Assembly: GCF_026151205.1 (NCBI RefSeq)
Contig: NC_087074.1
Location: forward strand, 19,771,240 to 19,835,239
From: Bolinopsis microptera
Taxonomy: Eukaryota > Ctenophora > Tentaculata > Lobata > Bolinopsidae
Direction: 5' to 3'
Length of the DNA stretch: 64,000 nucleotides
Position 1 is the first letter of the stretch. Every line of letters begins with the position of its first letter. The notes beneath the pieces were generated by a model that was not told where the DNA came from, ran no database searches, and saw only the letters and a list, made by a program, of their open reading frames with translations. Below, piece after piece: positions 1 through 11,460 of this stretch. The translations under genes and the position numbers were made by a program.

Positions 1-1904
1 ATTAGGTGCTGGTTTTTAATAAGAGTTGGGGCTTGCAAGAACTCTCTGGCAATTGCACTTTAACACATTTCGTGGCACTAAAACAACATATGGTGCATTT
101 TTCCTAATAATATGTTGTTACACTAAGGGAAACACACAATTCACAATACATATTCGTTAACTACGCCATGGGAGCCTCTAAAACATTTGAAAAATTTAGC
201 GGGGCAGCTCATAGGTGCGTTTCACCACTGCCTAGCAATGCCTTACAATGTTATCTTATCTGTGCAAAGATTCGTAGGAGCTAGGCTATCGGGTTCTGTA
301 TTAATGACTGGCCGTATTAATGTCTCCGTAAGGCCATGATCTATCTTAAGATTATTATAGTTGATGACACAGATGGATCGTACCCTGGCTAAACTATATT
401 GTTGTCAAAATACGGAAAATGACACTGTATCCTGATTACTTCAACCTCATTGGTGACGGGTATATTACGTGGGGGTATGGTAAATAGCATTCCCGACCAT
501 AATATACTCACGGCTGGATAATTTCAACTTAAGACAAAGTATTAGTAACGGAACATGTTTTAAAGAAGGGCCGGGCAAGTCTTAATTGCAAATTGTTCGT
601 TACGTTACACAGAGGGAACGCGCGCGCGGCTCTAACTTCACATGTTTAACTTGGACTGCCGCTGTTTTTGTTCATATAATTGATTTAGCGTGCTACAAAA
701 AGTACAATAAAAAGTTTACATAATTGCATCTCACAAATTTGTCCCAGTATCCTTTAACATTTAACATCTGCCACTTGTCAGTTTCCCTCAAAAACGTCAT
801 CATGGCATTAAGGGGGCATACATTAAACTACATAATACAGTTTTGTTGTGTAAAAAGTAAATCTAGACATGGGTGTCGAGTACATTTCTTTGTTAAAGTT
901 GAGACCAGACTGCAGACACGACGCTTAATTTGACCCTGAGATATTGGGGTTTCTTTGTTTATTAAATTGACATCACATCATCGTATGGTACTTTTGACAA
1001 TGTTGACAAAATAGGAGACTTTAACTTGTATAGAATTCTTTGAGGTATGATTCAAATTATCAACAGTCAAAGATACATAATTGTTCGAAACAACACTTTA
1101 CAACTCCAAATGTTTGTCTGACATGAAATTATTGAAAAGTGATTAATAGTTAATCTTTAACTTGACAATCCACAAATTACGCATAGTCTAATAACTTCGT
1201 CTCATACGGTTAACTTGATACTATAATGCGTACAGATATTGAATAAAACTTCTCATACTTTAATATACAAATTTAAAACTGTTAAATATTAATTGGTACC
1301 TGAGGTTTGCGTATCATCACCGCATAATATTCTAATTTGGAATTCAAATTCAAAAGTAGGACTATATCCAAAAGGCTTTCTCTTTTCTAATATCTTTAAG
1401 GATAAGACAATGTTTAAAGATTAGACGATTCTAAATTTGATAAGGGTGATAAAATACGGGTAATGATATCGCGATAGTTCCTTTCCTAGAAATATGAATA
1501 TTTATGAGGTTTTACAATATGAGAGAGATAAACATATTATGAAACGAATCATTTAATCTGATTAATTATGATATTGTAATTTTATCTCGTGATAAGTTGA
1601 AAGGAAAGAATGATTGGCAAGGGCCTATTTCAATGTAGCCCCGTCAAATGACATGCACGTGTACTGGTCAGGATAACCCCACAAAGTTAAAAACAGGATT
1701 TATAATTAGTCCAAAATAAACTTTAAATTTAAAATCAACATTCTACTTCAACAGGAAGCGATAACTTCACCTACAAAACTGAAATGATAACACACCTCAG
1801 CAAGAGTCTCGCTAATCAGCAGAGTAACCCTGGGGGCTCTAAATTAATATTTCCTGACAAAGGAAGTTGTACGAAAACCTCCAAAACCCATAATTCCCTG
1901 TCCT
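1..1904. other. AT-rich flank with no recognisable gene
   Basis: Only short, unconvincing reading frames occur here and none resembles a known family. The right end is the 3' flank of the minus-strand NAD kinase gene. An AATAAA hexamer overlaps the NADK stop codon on the minus strand, so the 3' UTR may be short. I see no RNA gene or repeat array. Confidence 0.5.
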
Positions 1905-2043
1905 TTATTTCTTATCCAGCGGTTTCTGAGCTACGCTCCGACCGTTCCACTGTAATGTGTTTTGCAGTCCGTTAAACCAGTCCTGCATTGAGCCCTCTTT
2001 GTCTATACATGGTAATGGGTACTCTGAGGCGCTCATCTCAACT
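1905..2043 (-). CDS. NADK: NADK terminal exon
   Basis: Encodes the C-terminal 45 residues, including the conserved EYPLPCI and WFNGLQNTLQWN stretches, and ends KPLDKK-stop. The acceptor is CTTCCTCCCACTTCAG. The open frame continues upstream to about 2105, but that part is intronic because the family match starts at the splice site. Confidence 0.88.
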
Positions 2044-5000
2044 CTGAAGTGGGAGGAAGAGTTATTAGTTTCAGAGCAAAACAGCTTTAAGGGGACATAC
2101 ACCAAAACCCTTTTTGCCGGGACCCTTGATTTGACTTCATATTATGAAAATATAGATAAAGACACAGTAGTTAGAATAATGTTGGCCTTTTAGATAACTG
2201 ACAATGACACTATATTCTATATTTAAATATTCTATATTTGAAATGAAATGAAATGAAATGAAATAAAATGAAATGAAATGAAATGAAATGAAATGAAATG
2301 AAATGAAATGAAATGAAATGAAATGAAATGAAATGAAATGAAATGAAATGAAGCATTTTTATCCCGCTTATATCAACAATCCAAATAAAAAATAAAGATT
2401 GCCGATGTAAAAGCGGCTGGCCTCGCGATATAATCCAAAAACTAGATACTCAATATATGAATATACTAGTAACAAATATAAAAACCAAAAGTACTTATTT
2501 GACATTTTTAAAAAATAAATAATCACACACGGTAAAAACTTATGGACGTATATCACTCATTATTATGTATCACTCTCTAACATCTTGTCCTCACTACAAA
2601 TGTTACCACTTCTGATGTAATAATGTTTTTTAGTGTCTTCTTTGGCTATCTGTTTCATTTCAGTCTCAATTTTTTGGCATTTACTAATATCTGATGAACG
2701 GTACTAGAATTACCTAGCGAAACTTTGACTGGTCTCGTCTTGTCGGCTGATTTCCTCCCAACCCGGATAGCTGCAAAACTGCTGAAAAATCACGTCAACT
2801 TTATCGCACAGTTTCTCTTCATCAGTCTCCTTCAAACCAAAGATGAGCACATTCCTACTGCGATCCTCTTCCGATACAGCATTCTGTACAACCTTTTTCA
2901 AACTCTCTTCTGTAAGCACAGGTGCAGTTTTAGTCACAGCTTGACTGTATGACTTCATCTCAGCTTGGACAGTGTCTTGAACGGCGGTCTTAACGGTGGA
3001 GTGCACGGATTCCAACTGCTTCGATTTAGTTTCCAGAAGTTCAGCCTGCAGCTTGATAACAGTATTTTGCGATCGGATAAGATCGCTCTTCAACTCCTCC
3101 ATATCTTTCTTTTAACAACTTACAACACTATAAATAAAGTTAAAAGCAAAGTACTTGGAGTTATCACAGCTACACTAACTATTTTACACTTTCTTTACCC
3201 ACATCAGAGCTGGTCACCGCACACATCATTTGCCCACTATGGCTACATAACGGGGACCTAGGTTTGTTATCCAGATAACACCACTGTTTGAACAGTACAA
3301 CACAGAGTCCGCACTAAAACATACATTGTATTCAGGTTACAGTAACCGTGGTGTAATTGGCGTGGTAGCGGTGACGGGGTAGTGTCAGGGTAGCTGTGTA
3401 GTGTACAATTAGCCTGTGTAGCCAGACAATTGTCCACCTCGTTCTACTGAGTGCAGGTGGTTCCAGAACCTTCTCACTCTACACTGCAGGTTTCTACTGA
3501 GTGCAGGTGGTTCCAGAACCTTCTCACTCTACACTGCAGGTTTCTACTGAGTGCAGGTGGTTCCAGAACCTTCTCACTCTACACTGCAGGTTTCTGATGA
3601 GTGCAGGTGGTTCCAGAACCTTCTCACTCTACACTGCAGGTTTCTACTGAGTGCAGCTGGTTCCAGAACCTTCTCACTCTACACTACAGGTTTCTACTGA
3701 GTGCAGGTGGTTCCAGAACCTTCTCACTCTACACTGCAGGTTTCTACTGAGTGCAGGTGGTTCCAGAACCTTCTCACTCTACACTACAGGTTTCTACTGA
3801 GTGCAGGTGGTTCCAGAACCTTCTCACTCTACACTGCAGGTTTCTACTGAGTGCAGGTGGTTCCAGAACCTTCTCACTCTACACTGCAGGTTTCTACTGA
3901 GTGCAGGTGGTTCCAGAACCTTCTCACTCTACACTGCAGGTTTCTACTGAGTGCAGGTGGTTCCAGAACCTTCTCACTCTACACTGCAGGTTTCTACTGA
4001 GTGCAGGTGGTTCCAGAACCTTCTCACTCTACACTGCAGGTTTCTACTGAGTGCAGGTGGTTCTAGAACCTTCTCACTCTACACTGCAGGTTTCTACTGA
4101 GTGCAGGTGGTTCCAGAACCTTCTCACTCTACACTACAGGTATCTACTGAGTGCAGGTGGTTCCAGAACCTTCTCACTCTACACTACAGGTTTCTACTGA
4201 GTGCAGGTGGTTCCAGAACCTTCTCACTCTACACTACAGGTATCTACTGAGTGCAGGTGGTTCCAGAACCTTCCACTCTACACTGCAGGTTTCTACTGAG
4301 TGCAGGTGGTTCCAGAACCTTCTCACTCTACACTGCAGGTTTCTGCTGAGTGCAGGTGGTTCCAGAACCTTCTCACTCTACACTGCAGGTTTCTACTGAG
4401 TGCAGGTGGTTCCAGAACCTTCTCACTCTACACTACAGGTTTATACTGAGTGCAGGTGGTTCCAGAACCTTCTCACTCTACACTGCAGGTTTATACTGAG
4501 TGCAGGTGGTTCCAGAACCTTCTCACTCTAGACTGCAGGTTTCTGATGAGTGCAGGTGGTTCCAGAACCTTCTCACTCTACACTGCAGGTTTCTGATGAG
4601 TGCAGGTGGTTCCAGAACCTTCTCACTCTACACTGCAGGTTTCTGCTGAGTGCAGGTGGTTCCAGAACCTTCTCACTCTACACTGCAGGTTTCTACTGAG
4701 TGCAGGTGGTTCCAGAACCTTCTCACTCTACACTGCAGGTTTCTACTGAGTGCAGGTGGTTCCAGAACCTTCTCACTCTACATTGCAGGTTTCTACTGAG
4801 TGCAGGTGGTTCCAGAACCTTCTCACTCTACACTGAAGGTTTCTACTGAGTGCAGGTGGTTCCAGAACCTTCTCACTCTACACTACAGGTTTCTACTGAG
4901 TGCAAGTGGTTCCAGAACCTTCTCACTCTACACTGCAGGTTTCTACTGAGTGCAGGTGGTTCCTGAACCTTCTCACTCTACACTACAGGTTTCTACTGAG

Positions 5001-8000
5001 TGCAAGTGGTTCCAGAACCTTCTCACTCTACACTGCAGGTTTCTACTGAGTGCAGGTGGTTCCAGAACCTTCTCACCCTACACTGCAGGTTTATACTGAG
5101 TGTAGGTGGTTCCAGAACCTTCTCACTCTACACTGCAGGTTTCTACTGAGTGCAGGTGGTTCCAGAACCTTCTCACTCTACACTGCAGGTTTCTACTGAG
5201 TGCAGGTGGTTCCAGAACCTTCTCACTCTACACTGCAGGTTTCTACTGAGTGCAGGTGGTTCCAGAACCTTCTCACTCTACACTGCAGGTTTCTACTGAG
5301 TGCAGGTGGTTCCAGAACCTTCTCACCCTACACTGCAGGTTTATACTGAGTGCAGGTGGTTCCAGAACCTTCTCACTCTACACTGCAGGTTTCTGATGAG
5401 TGCAGGTGGTTCCAGAACCTAATCACTCTACACTACAGGTATCTACTGAGTGCAGGTGGTTCCAGAACCTTCTCACTCTACACTGCAGGTTTCTACTGAG
5501 TGCAGGTGGTTCCAGAACCTTCTCACTCTACACTGCAGGTTTCTACTGAGTGCAGGTGGTTCCAGAACCTTCTCACCCTACACTGCAAGTTTATACTGAG
5601 TGCAGGTGGTTCCAGAACCTTCTCACTCTACACTGCAGGTTTCTACTGAGTGCAGGTGGTTCCAGAACTTTCTCACCCTACACTGCAAGTTTATACTGAG
5701 TGCAGGTGGTTCCAGAACCTTCTCACTCTACACTGCAGGTTTCTACTGAGTGCAGGTGGTTCCAGAACCTTCTCACTCTACACTACAGGTTTCTACTGAG
5801 TGCAGGTGGTTCCAGAACCTTCTCACCCTACACTGCAAGTTTATACTGAGCGCAGGTGGTTCCAGAACCTTCTCACTCTACACTGCAGGTTTCTGATGAG
5901 TGCAGGTGGTTCCAGAACCTTCTCACTCTACACTGCAGGTTTCTGATGAGTGCAGGTGGTTCCAGAACCTTCTCACTCTACACTGCAGGTTTCTACTGAG
6001 TGCAGGTGGTTCCAGAACCTTCTCACTCTACACTGCAGGTTTCTACTGAGTGCAGGTGGTTCCAGAACCTTCTCACCCTACACTGCAAGTTTATACTGAG
6101 TGCAGGTGGTTCCAGAACCTTCTCACTCTACACTGCAGGTTTCTACTGAGTGCAGGTGGTTCCAGAACCTTCTCACCCTACACTACAGGTTTCTACTGAG
6201 TGCAGGTGGTTCCATAACCTACTCACTCTACACTGCAGGTTTCTACTGAGTGCAGGTGGTTCCAGAACCTTCTCACTCTACACTGTAGGTTTCTACTGAG
6301 TGCAGGTGGTTCCAGAACCTTCTCACTCTACACTGCAGGTTTCTACTGAGTGCCGGTGGTTCCAGAACCTTCTCACTCTACACTACAGGTATCTACTGAG
6401 TGCAGGTGGTTCCAGAACCTTCTCACTCTACACTGCAGGTTTCTACTGAGTGCAGGTGGTTCCAGAACCTTCTCACTCTACACTGTAGGTTTCTACTGAG
6501 TGCAGGTGGTTCCAGAACCTTCTCACTCTACACTGCAGGTTTCTACTGAGTGCAGGTGGTTCCAGAACCTTCTCACTCTACACTACAGGTTTCTACTGAG
6601 TGCAGGTGGTTCCAGAACCTTCTCACTCTACACTGCAGGTTTCTACTGAGTGCAGGTGGTTCCAGAACCTTCTCACTCTACACTGCAGGTTTCTACTGAG
6701 TGCAGGTGGTTCCAGAACCTTCTCACTCTACACTGCAGGTTTCTACTGAGTGCAGGTGGTTCCAGAACCTTCTCACTCTACACTGCAGGTTTCTACTGAG
6801 TGCAGGTGGTTCCAGAACCTTCTCACTCTACACTGCAGGTTTCTACTGAGTGCAGGTGGTTCCAGAACCTTCTCACTCTACACTGCAGGTTTCTACTGAG
6901 TGCAGGTGGTTCCAGAACCTTCTCACTCTACACTGCAGGTTTATACTGAGTGCAGGTGGTTCCAGAACCTTCTCACTCTACACTGCAGGTTTCTACTGAG
7001 TGCAGGTGGTTCCAGAACCTTCTCACTCTACACTGCAGGTTTCTACTGAGTGCAGGTGGTTCCAGAACCTTCTCACTCTACACTGCAGGTTTCTACTGAG
7101 TGCAGGTGGTTCCAGAACCTTCTCACTCTACACTGCAGGTTTCTACTGAGTGCAGGTGGTTCCAGAACCTTCTCACTCTACACTGCAGGTTTCTACTGAG
7201 TGCAGGTGGTTCCAGAACCTTCTCACTCTACACTGCAGGTTTCTACTGAGTGCAGGTGGTTCCAGAACCTTCTCACCCTACACTGCAGGTTTATACTGAG
7301 TGCAGGTGGTTCCAGAACCTTCTCACTCTACACTGCAGGTTTCTGATGAGTGCAGGTGGTTCCAGAACCTTCTCTCTCTACACTACAGGTATCTACTGAG
7401 TGCAGGTGGTTCCAGAACCTTCTCACTCTACACTGCAGGTTTCTACTGAGTGCAGGTGGTTCCAGAACCTTCTCACTCTACACTGCAGGTTTCTACTGAG
7501 TGCAGGTGGTTCCAGAACCTTCTCACTCTACACTGCAGGTTTCTACTGAGTGCAGGTGGTTCCAGAACCTTCTCACTCTACACTGCAGGTTTCTACTGAG
7601 TGCAGGTGGTTCCAGAACCTTCTCACTCTACACTGTAGGTTTCTACTGAGTGCAGCTGGTTCCAGAACCTTCTCACTCTACACTGCAGGTTTATACTGAG
7701 TGCAGGTGGTTCCAGAACCTTCTCACTCTACACTGCAGGTTTCTACTGAGTGCAGGTGGTTCCAGAACCTTCTCACTCTACACTGCAGGTTTCTACTGAG
7801 TGCAGGTGGTTCCAGAACCTTCTCACTCTACACTGTAGGTTTATACTGAGTGCAGGTGGTTCCAGAACCTTCTCACTCTACACTGTAGGTTTCTACTGAG
7901 TGCAGGTGGTTCCAGAACCTTCTCACTCTACACTGCAGGTTTATACTGAGTGCAGGTGGTTCCAGAACCTTCTCACTCTACACTGCAGGTTTCTACTGAG

Positions 8001-10110
8001 TGCAGGTGGTTCCAGAACCTTCTCACTCTACACTGTAGGTTTCTACTGAGTGCAGGTGGTTCCAGAACCTACTCACTCTACACTGCAGGTTTCTACTGAG
8101 TGCAGGTGGTTCCAGAACCTTCTCACTCTACACTACAGGTTTCTACTGAGTGCAGGTGGTTCCAGAACCTTCTCACTCTACACTACAGGTTTCTACTGAG
8201 TGCAGGTGGTTCCAGAACCTTCTCACTCTACACTGCAGGTTTCTACTGAGTGCAGGTGGTTCCAGAACCTTCTCACTCTACACTGCAGGTTTCTACTGAG
8301 TGCAGGTGGTTCCAGAACCTTCTCACTCTACACTGTAGGTTTCTACTGAGTGCAGGTGGTTCCAGAACCTTCTCACTCTACACTGAAGGTTTCTAACTCA
8401 GTGGATGTATCCGTGTTGTAGTTAAACAAGGGAGCCGGGAGGCTCTGTGTAGACCACACTTAAGAACAGCTACCCTCCTGTGTCAGCACAGTGGCTCTGT
8501 GGAATAGTCAATTCTCATAATTATCATCTTTGGCTTGTAGCTCGAAGTCCGATGAAAGGAGCCCTTAGTTTTACAAATTGACCTTGACCATGGGTACCTT
8601 CTACAGAAAATGTTTGGTCAGTGAGAGAACTTATCCACCCTGTTTAAAAGTATAGGGATCATCATTTGTAAGTTATCGGGTCATCGCCGAGATATTACCA
8701 TGAAGTTGCAGTAAAACAGATGTCTACTTCAATCTCATGATGAGTTTCTCGTCTCATCTTTACTGGAAATTAATATGTAGCATATGTGTTTAATAAACAT
8801 TACCGTTAATATTACGGGTCTTTAAATTCTATTTCAGCGTACCAGCAAAACAATAATTCTTCTTATAATATCTTAGTTCGGAGATGGAGGTTGGTTATGA
8901 AGTTACGCATAAATCAGCCCTGGGTTGGACTCGACCCTTCAAGTTCAATCATGATATTGAGCTTGATGGAACTAATCTACGGGCCATAAACTCATAAACA
9001 TAATACTCGACGATTAGAGCTTATCACTGGTCGAGGTGGCCGATTAATCGTCCATTTATGAAGTGTTACTAATATGATGCGTGTTACTGAACTTCTTCAT
9101 TCAGGGATAGCAGCTTATTCAGTGTTATTGAGAAGTCACTAATAATATAATCTAATAGCTGTTGTTCGTTATTCATTTGAAATCTTACTTCCATTCACTT
9201 GAAAAACATAATATTCAATAAGTACAACTTATTTAAAAAACTATTCTAAAAACGGGGTTGTAACTAGAAAGTTCTACATTATTCAGTTACTCAATAAGTA
9301 ATATGTAAATTTGATAAGTAAATCTTAACTTACACATGGTTTTTGGTGAAGTCTTGTCTGTGTCTGCCGTCGAAAGAGATAAGAGCATCTCCTCTCGCAT
9401 CATTGTTGAGCTTGCACTGAAAATAACTCCTGTTAGATGAAACATCGAATCCTATGAAACTGTCGTGACAACTCCCATTCATTCCAATATTAATTTGTAA
9501 ATCCGAGAATAATAAACGTGCAGCATAGTTTAAATATCAATCATATGGAAAGGCCATGTAAGGTGTAATAAACCACATAAATTTGCAAACATGTATTACG
9601 TGTCATTATGTTACGATGTTTGCGATGGTGCCTGGTGGATTTATCAAAAGACAGTGACCAAATCTGCTCACACATTTGTAAACTGTAGTCTAGGTAAATT
9701 TGTGACAAAGCAGGTTTGACAATGACAGGATGATGAAGATGCCAGGTGTAGGAGTCGGACAAAGAAATATTATAGTATTCGGTGAAGAGAGACATTGTCT
9801 CCTTATATAATACTTCTGTGTGCTGACCAAAGAATTTAATTTCAGCATCATTACAAGAGAGGAATACCGGCCCACTAAACCTGACTATTCTTAAACACAT
9901 TTTCGTAATCTGAGCTGTTCTTACAACTCAACAAAATGTGATCCAGTCTCACCTTCAAGATGCAGTTAAGAGGTACCATGATGGGTCTAAAGGAGAGGGA
10001 GTGAGGACAGATGGGGGTAATAATAGAGCAAGGAACAGAGGGTGCCACAATGCTGGCTCCAGTTGCTGCTGCGTACGCGGTGCTGCCGGTCGGGGTGGCT
10101 ACAATAACAC
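1905..10110 (-). CDS. NADK: NAD kinase, three C-terminal coding exons (5' part missing)
   Basis: NAD kinase phosphorylates NAD+ to NADP+ with ATP and supplies the cell's NADP(H). Three minus-strand exons join in frame: 10110-9953, 9416-9334 and 2043-1905 (TAA stop). The first carries the family signatures TPTGSTAY and TPICPHSLSFRP; the second holds ISFDGRHRQ, the usual DGR-RQ segment; the third holds SEYPLPCI and DWFNGL, as in the end of animal NADK. Splice sites are clean (AAG/GTGAGA, CAG/TGC, GT/GTAAGT, CAG/AGT) and phases agree, with GT plus A forming a Val codon. Exon 9953 begins in phase 1, so more exons lie to the right, including the GGDGT nucleotide loop. I could not find them in 10.1-11.5 kb, and 11.5-22.4 kb is too corrupt to read. 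The last intron is 7.3 kb and nearly filled by a satellite. Family assignment is firm; the gene is incomplete here. Confidence 0.9.
2240..2352. repeat. AAATG pentanucleotide microsatellite
   Basis: About 22 head-to-tail copies of AAATG with one AAATA variant. Read on the minus strand it is CATTT repeats directly downstream of a LINE ORF1 relic, so it may be that element's microsatellite 3' tail. Confidence 0.9.
2575..3102 (-). pseudogene. LINE ORF1 protein fragment, frameshifted
   Basis: An ATG at 3102 opens a frame with an N-terminal coiled coil (LKSDLIRSQNTVIKLQAEL...), then SRNVLIFGLKE, the RRM-like segment typical of ORF1 proteins of invertebrate non-LTR elements. A frameshift near 2745 moves the homology to another frame (RVGRKSADKTRPVKVSLGNS), and a second near 2650 moves it again (KQIAKEDTKKHYYIRSG). 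No endonuclease or reverse transcriptase follows; instead about 220 bp lead to the AAATG repeat. It is a decayed or ORF1-only element inside the NADK intron. The family level is clear; the clade (CR1/L2-like) is a guess. Confidence 0.75.
3442..8395. repeat. 50-bp satellite, ~99 copies, each with a heat-shock element
   Basis: A near-perfect tandem array with a 50-bp period (one 49-bp unit near 4270). Each unit contains TTCCAGAACCTTC, i.e. TTC-nn-GAA-nn-TTC, the three-site consensus bound by heat shock factor trimers, next to an E-box-like CAGGTG. Copies differ at a few positions outside this core (CTACTGAG / CTGATGAG / CTGCTGAG; ACTGCAGG / ACTACAGG; TTTCTA / TTTATA). The array lies in the last intron of NADK. 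Its boundaries are abrupt, and 50 bp is not a multiple of three, so it is not coding. Confidence 0.97.
8396..9333. other. NADK intron remainder, no feature seen
   Basis: AT-rich unique sequence between the satellite and the 83-nt NADK exon. No coding similarity, hairpin or repeat of note on either strand. Confidence 0.5.
9334..9416 (-). CDS. NADK: NADK exon with the FDGRHRQ segment
   Basis: An 83-nt exon, phase 0 to phase 2, encoding CKLNNDARGDALISFDGRHR and a few more residues. It follows the previous exon directly in the family alignment. The donor GTAAGT at 9333 opens the 7.3 kb satellite-bearing intron. Confidence 0.85.
9953..10110 (-). CDS. NADK: NADK exon with the TPTGSTAY active-site segment
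   Basis: This 158-nt exon encodes 52 complete codons beginning at the VIVATPTGSTAY region, then the PICPHSLSFRP segment. In this family these strands line the NAD-binding and catalytic cleft. The acceptor is a pyrimidine-rich stretch ending CTGACAG at 10111; the donor GTGAGA follows at 9952. Start phase is 1 (a Gly codon is split with the preceding, unseen exon) and end phase is 0. Confidence 0.88.
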
Positions 10111-10354
10111 CTGTCAGGAAAGGGGTCGTTAGTGGGGTGTGGCTTCAAAGTGTGGATAAGTTTATAATGTTATATTAATCGTAAGTTTAATCAGTTCGAT
10201 ACAATAGGTTACGAAAAATATCACATTCCATACAAATATTTTTAAAACTACGTTTAATGTGACTTTTAAAAGCTCGAATTTCAGAAGTTTTCGGCTCAGA
10301 AGTATGGAGGAACTGGCGTGATTTATTCTCTGATAAAGATGTTGTGACTGATGT

Positions 10355-10455
10355 GATTTGAATGTCATACATTAAAGTTCTGCTTTTTAAGGGGGAGATA
10401 TAAGATTTGAATGTCATACATTAAAGTTCTGCTTTTTAACGGGGAGATATAAGAT
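10355..10455. repeat. 49-bp tandem duplication
   Basis: Two adjacent copies of a 49-bp segment beginning GATTTGAATGTCATACATTA, nearly identical (GGGGG versus CGGGG near the end). Probably a recent slippage duplication in NADK intronic sequence. Confidence 0.85.
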
Positions 10456-11460
10456 ACGCATTTACTGTTATTGAGACCACTGATGATTGATGGATGAAGG
10501 TAACATTACACCACTTTTATGACACGAGAATAAATGACTTTAGCACCAAACTACATTCTATATCCCTACATGTATACTGAATACTGATGTATAGCAGTAA
10601 ATACAGAAAGCTAGGAGGAGCATGCATTTCCCGTAAATTATCTTTGGCCTAGGCCTAATGAGGCACTGGGCCATAGTTATAAGTTAATTGCCTATGAAAG
10701 AGTGTGTGAGCAATTCTATGCTACAACCTTTTACCTCAGTTAACCTGTTCAATTTTTGGTATAGTATTAATAGATTATAGATTGATTCCATTGCTAACGT
10801 GTATAACAGAAACTTTTGCCAGTTGTAAAATGTAAAACCATCTTGTTGTACAAACTAAATCGTGCTTGTTAAAATGACTATTTAAACAAACCAATTTAGT
10901 TTACCATCAATGTGACCGATGCACTTCACCCGTTTGAAACGTAACTTAAGACTAAGTAATTGACCGTTTATCTTTGATGTGACACTTGGCATGGCAATGG
11001 AAAATGTTAAAGCCAATTGAGAAAACTAAGGACCACTGTCAGACCACATGCAGTTATAAGAAACCAATCAGAAATGTGGCAGAAAGTTGGCAGTTTCATT
11101 ACCTTACCGGCTGGTGTAATTTCTCAGGGAACGTTAGGTGTTTGAACTTTGAAGGTCTTATTTTATCCCCATACATCTTACCACGTTAAAATTTACAAAA
11201 GCGACATTCGAATTTCGAACATAAACGATAGTAGCAATATTGTGGGAAGTTTCACGATATATATCTATAGAGTATAGACTCATTTTAATAACGCTTTAGA
11301 ATTAAAAATGTATTTTATATTATGGGACTCAATAATTTTAATTTTGAGCAAGTTCAAATTTGCAAAATTTTCCACACCACGATAAACAGTATAAGTGAAA
11401 TACTATTAAAAGTACGTCCCCTGCCAGACAAAACGCTAAATTTTCGTACTGGCAAGTTCA
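10456..11460. other. NADK upstream intron, no exon found
   Basis: Good-quality AT-rich sequence in which I searched both strands for the missing NADK segments (GGDGT loop, NEVVIDRG-like region) without success. A short frame at 10986-11189 (+) has no recognisable similarity. Confidence 0.4.

Noticed and set aside
3590-8395. CTGATGAG in some satellite units as a hammerhead ribozyme core
   Set aside because: The GAAA element and the three stems are missing, and most units read CTACTGAG, so the match is a chance variant.
9541-9900. A 119-codon minus-strand frame between NADK exons
   Set aside because: It has no recognisable similarity and lies within an intron whose flanking NADK exons join in phase.
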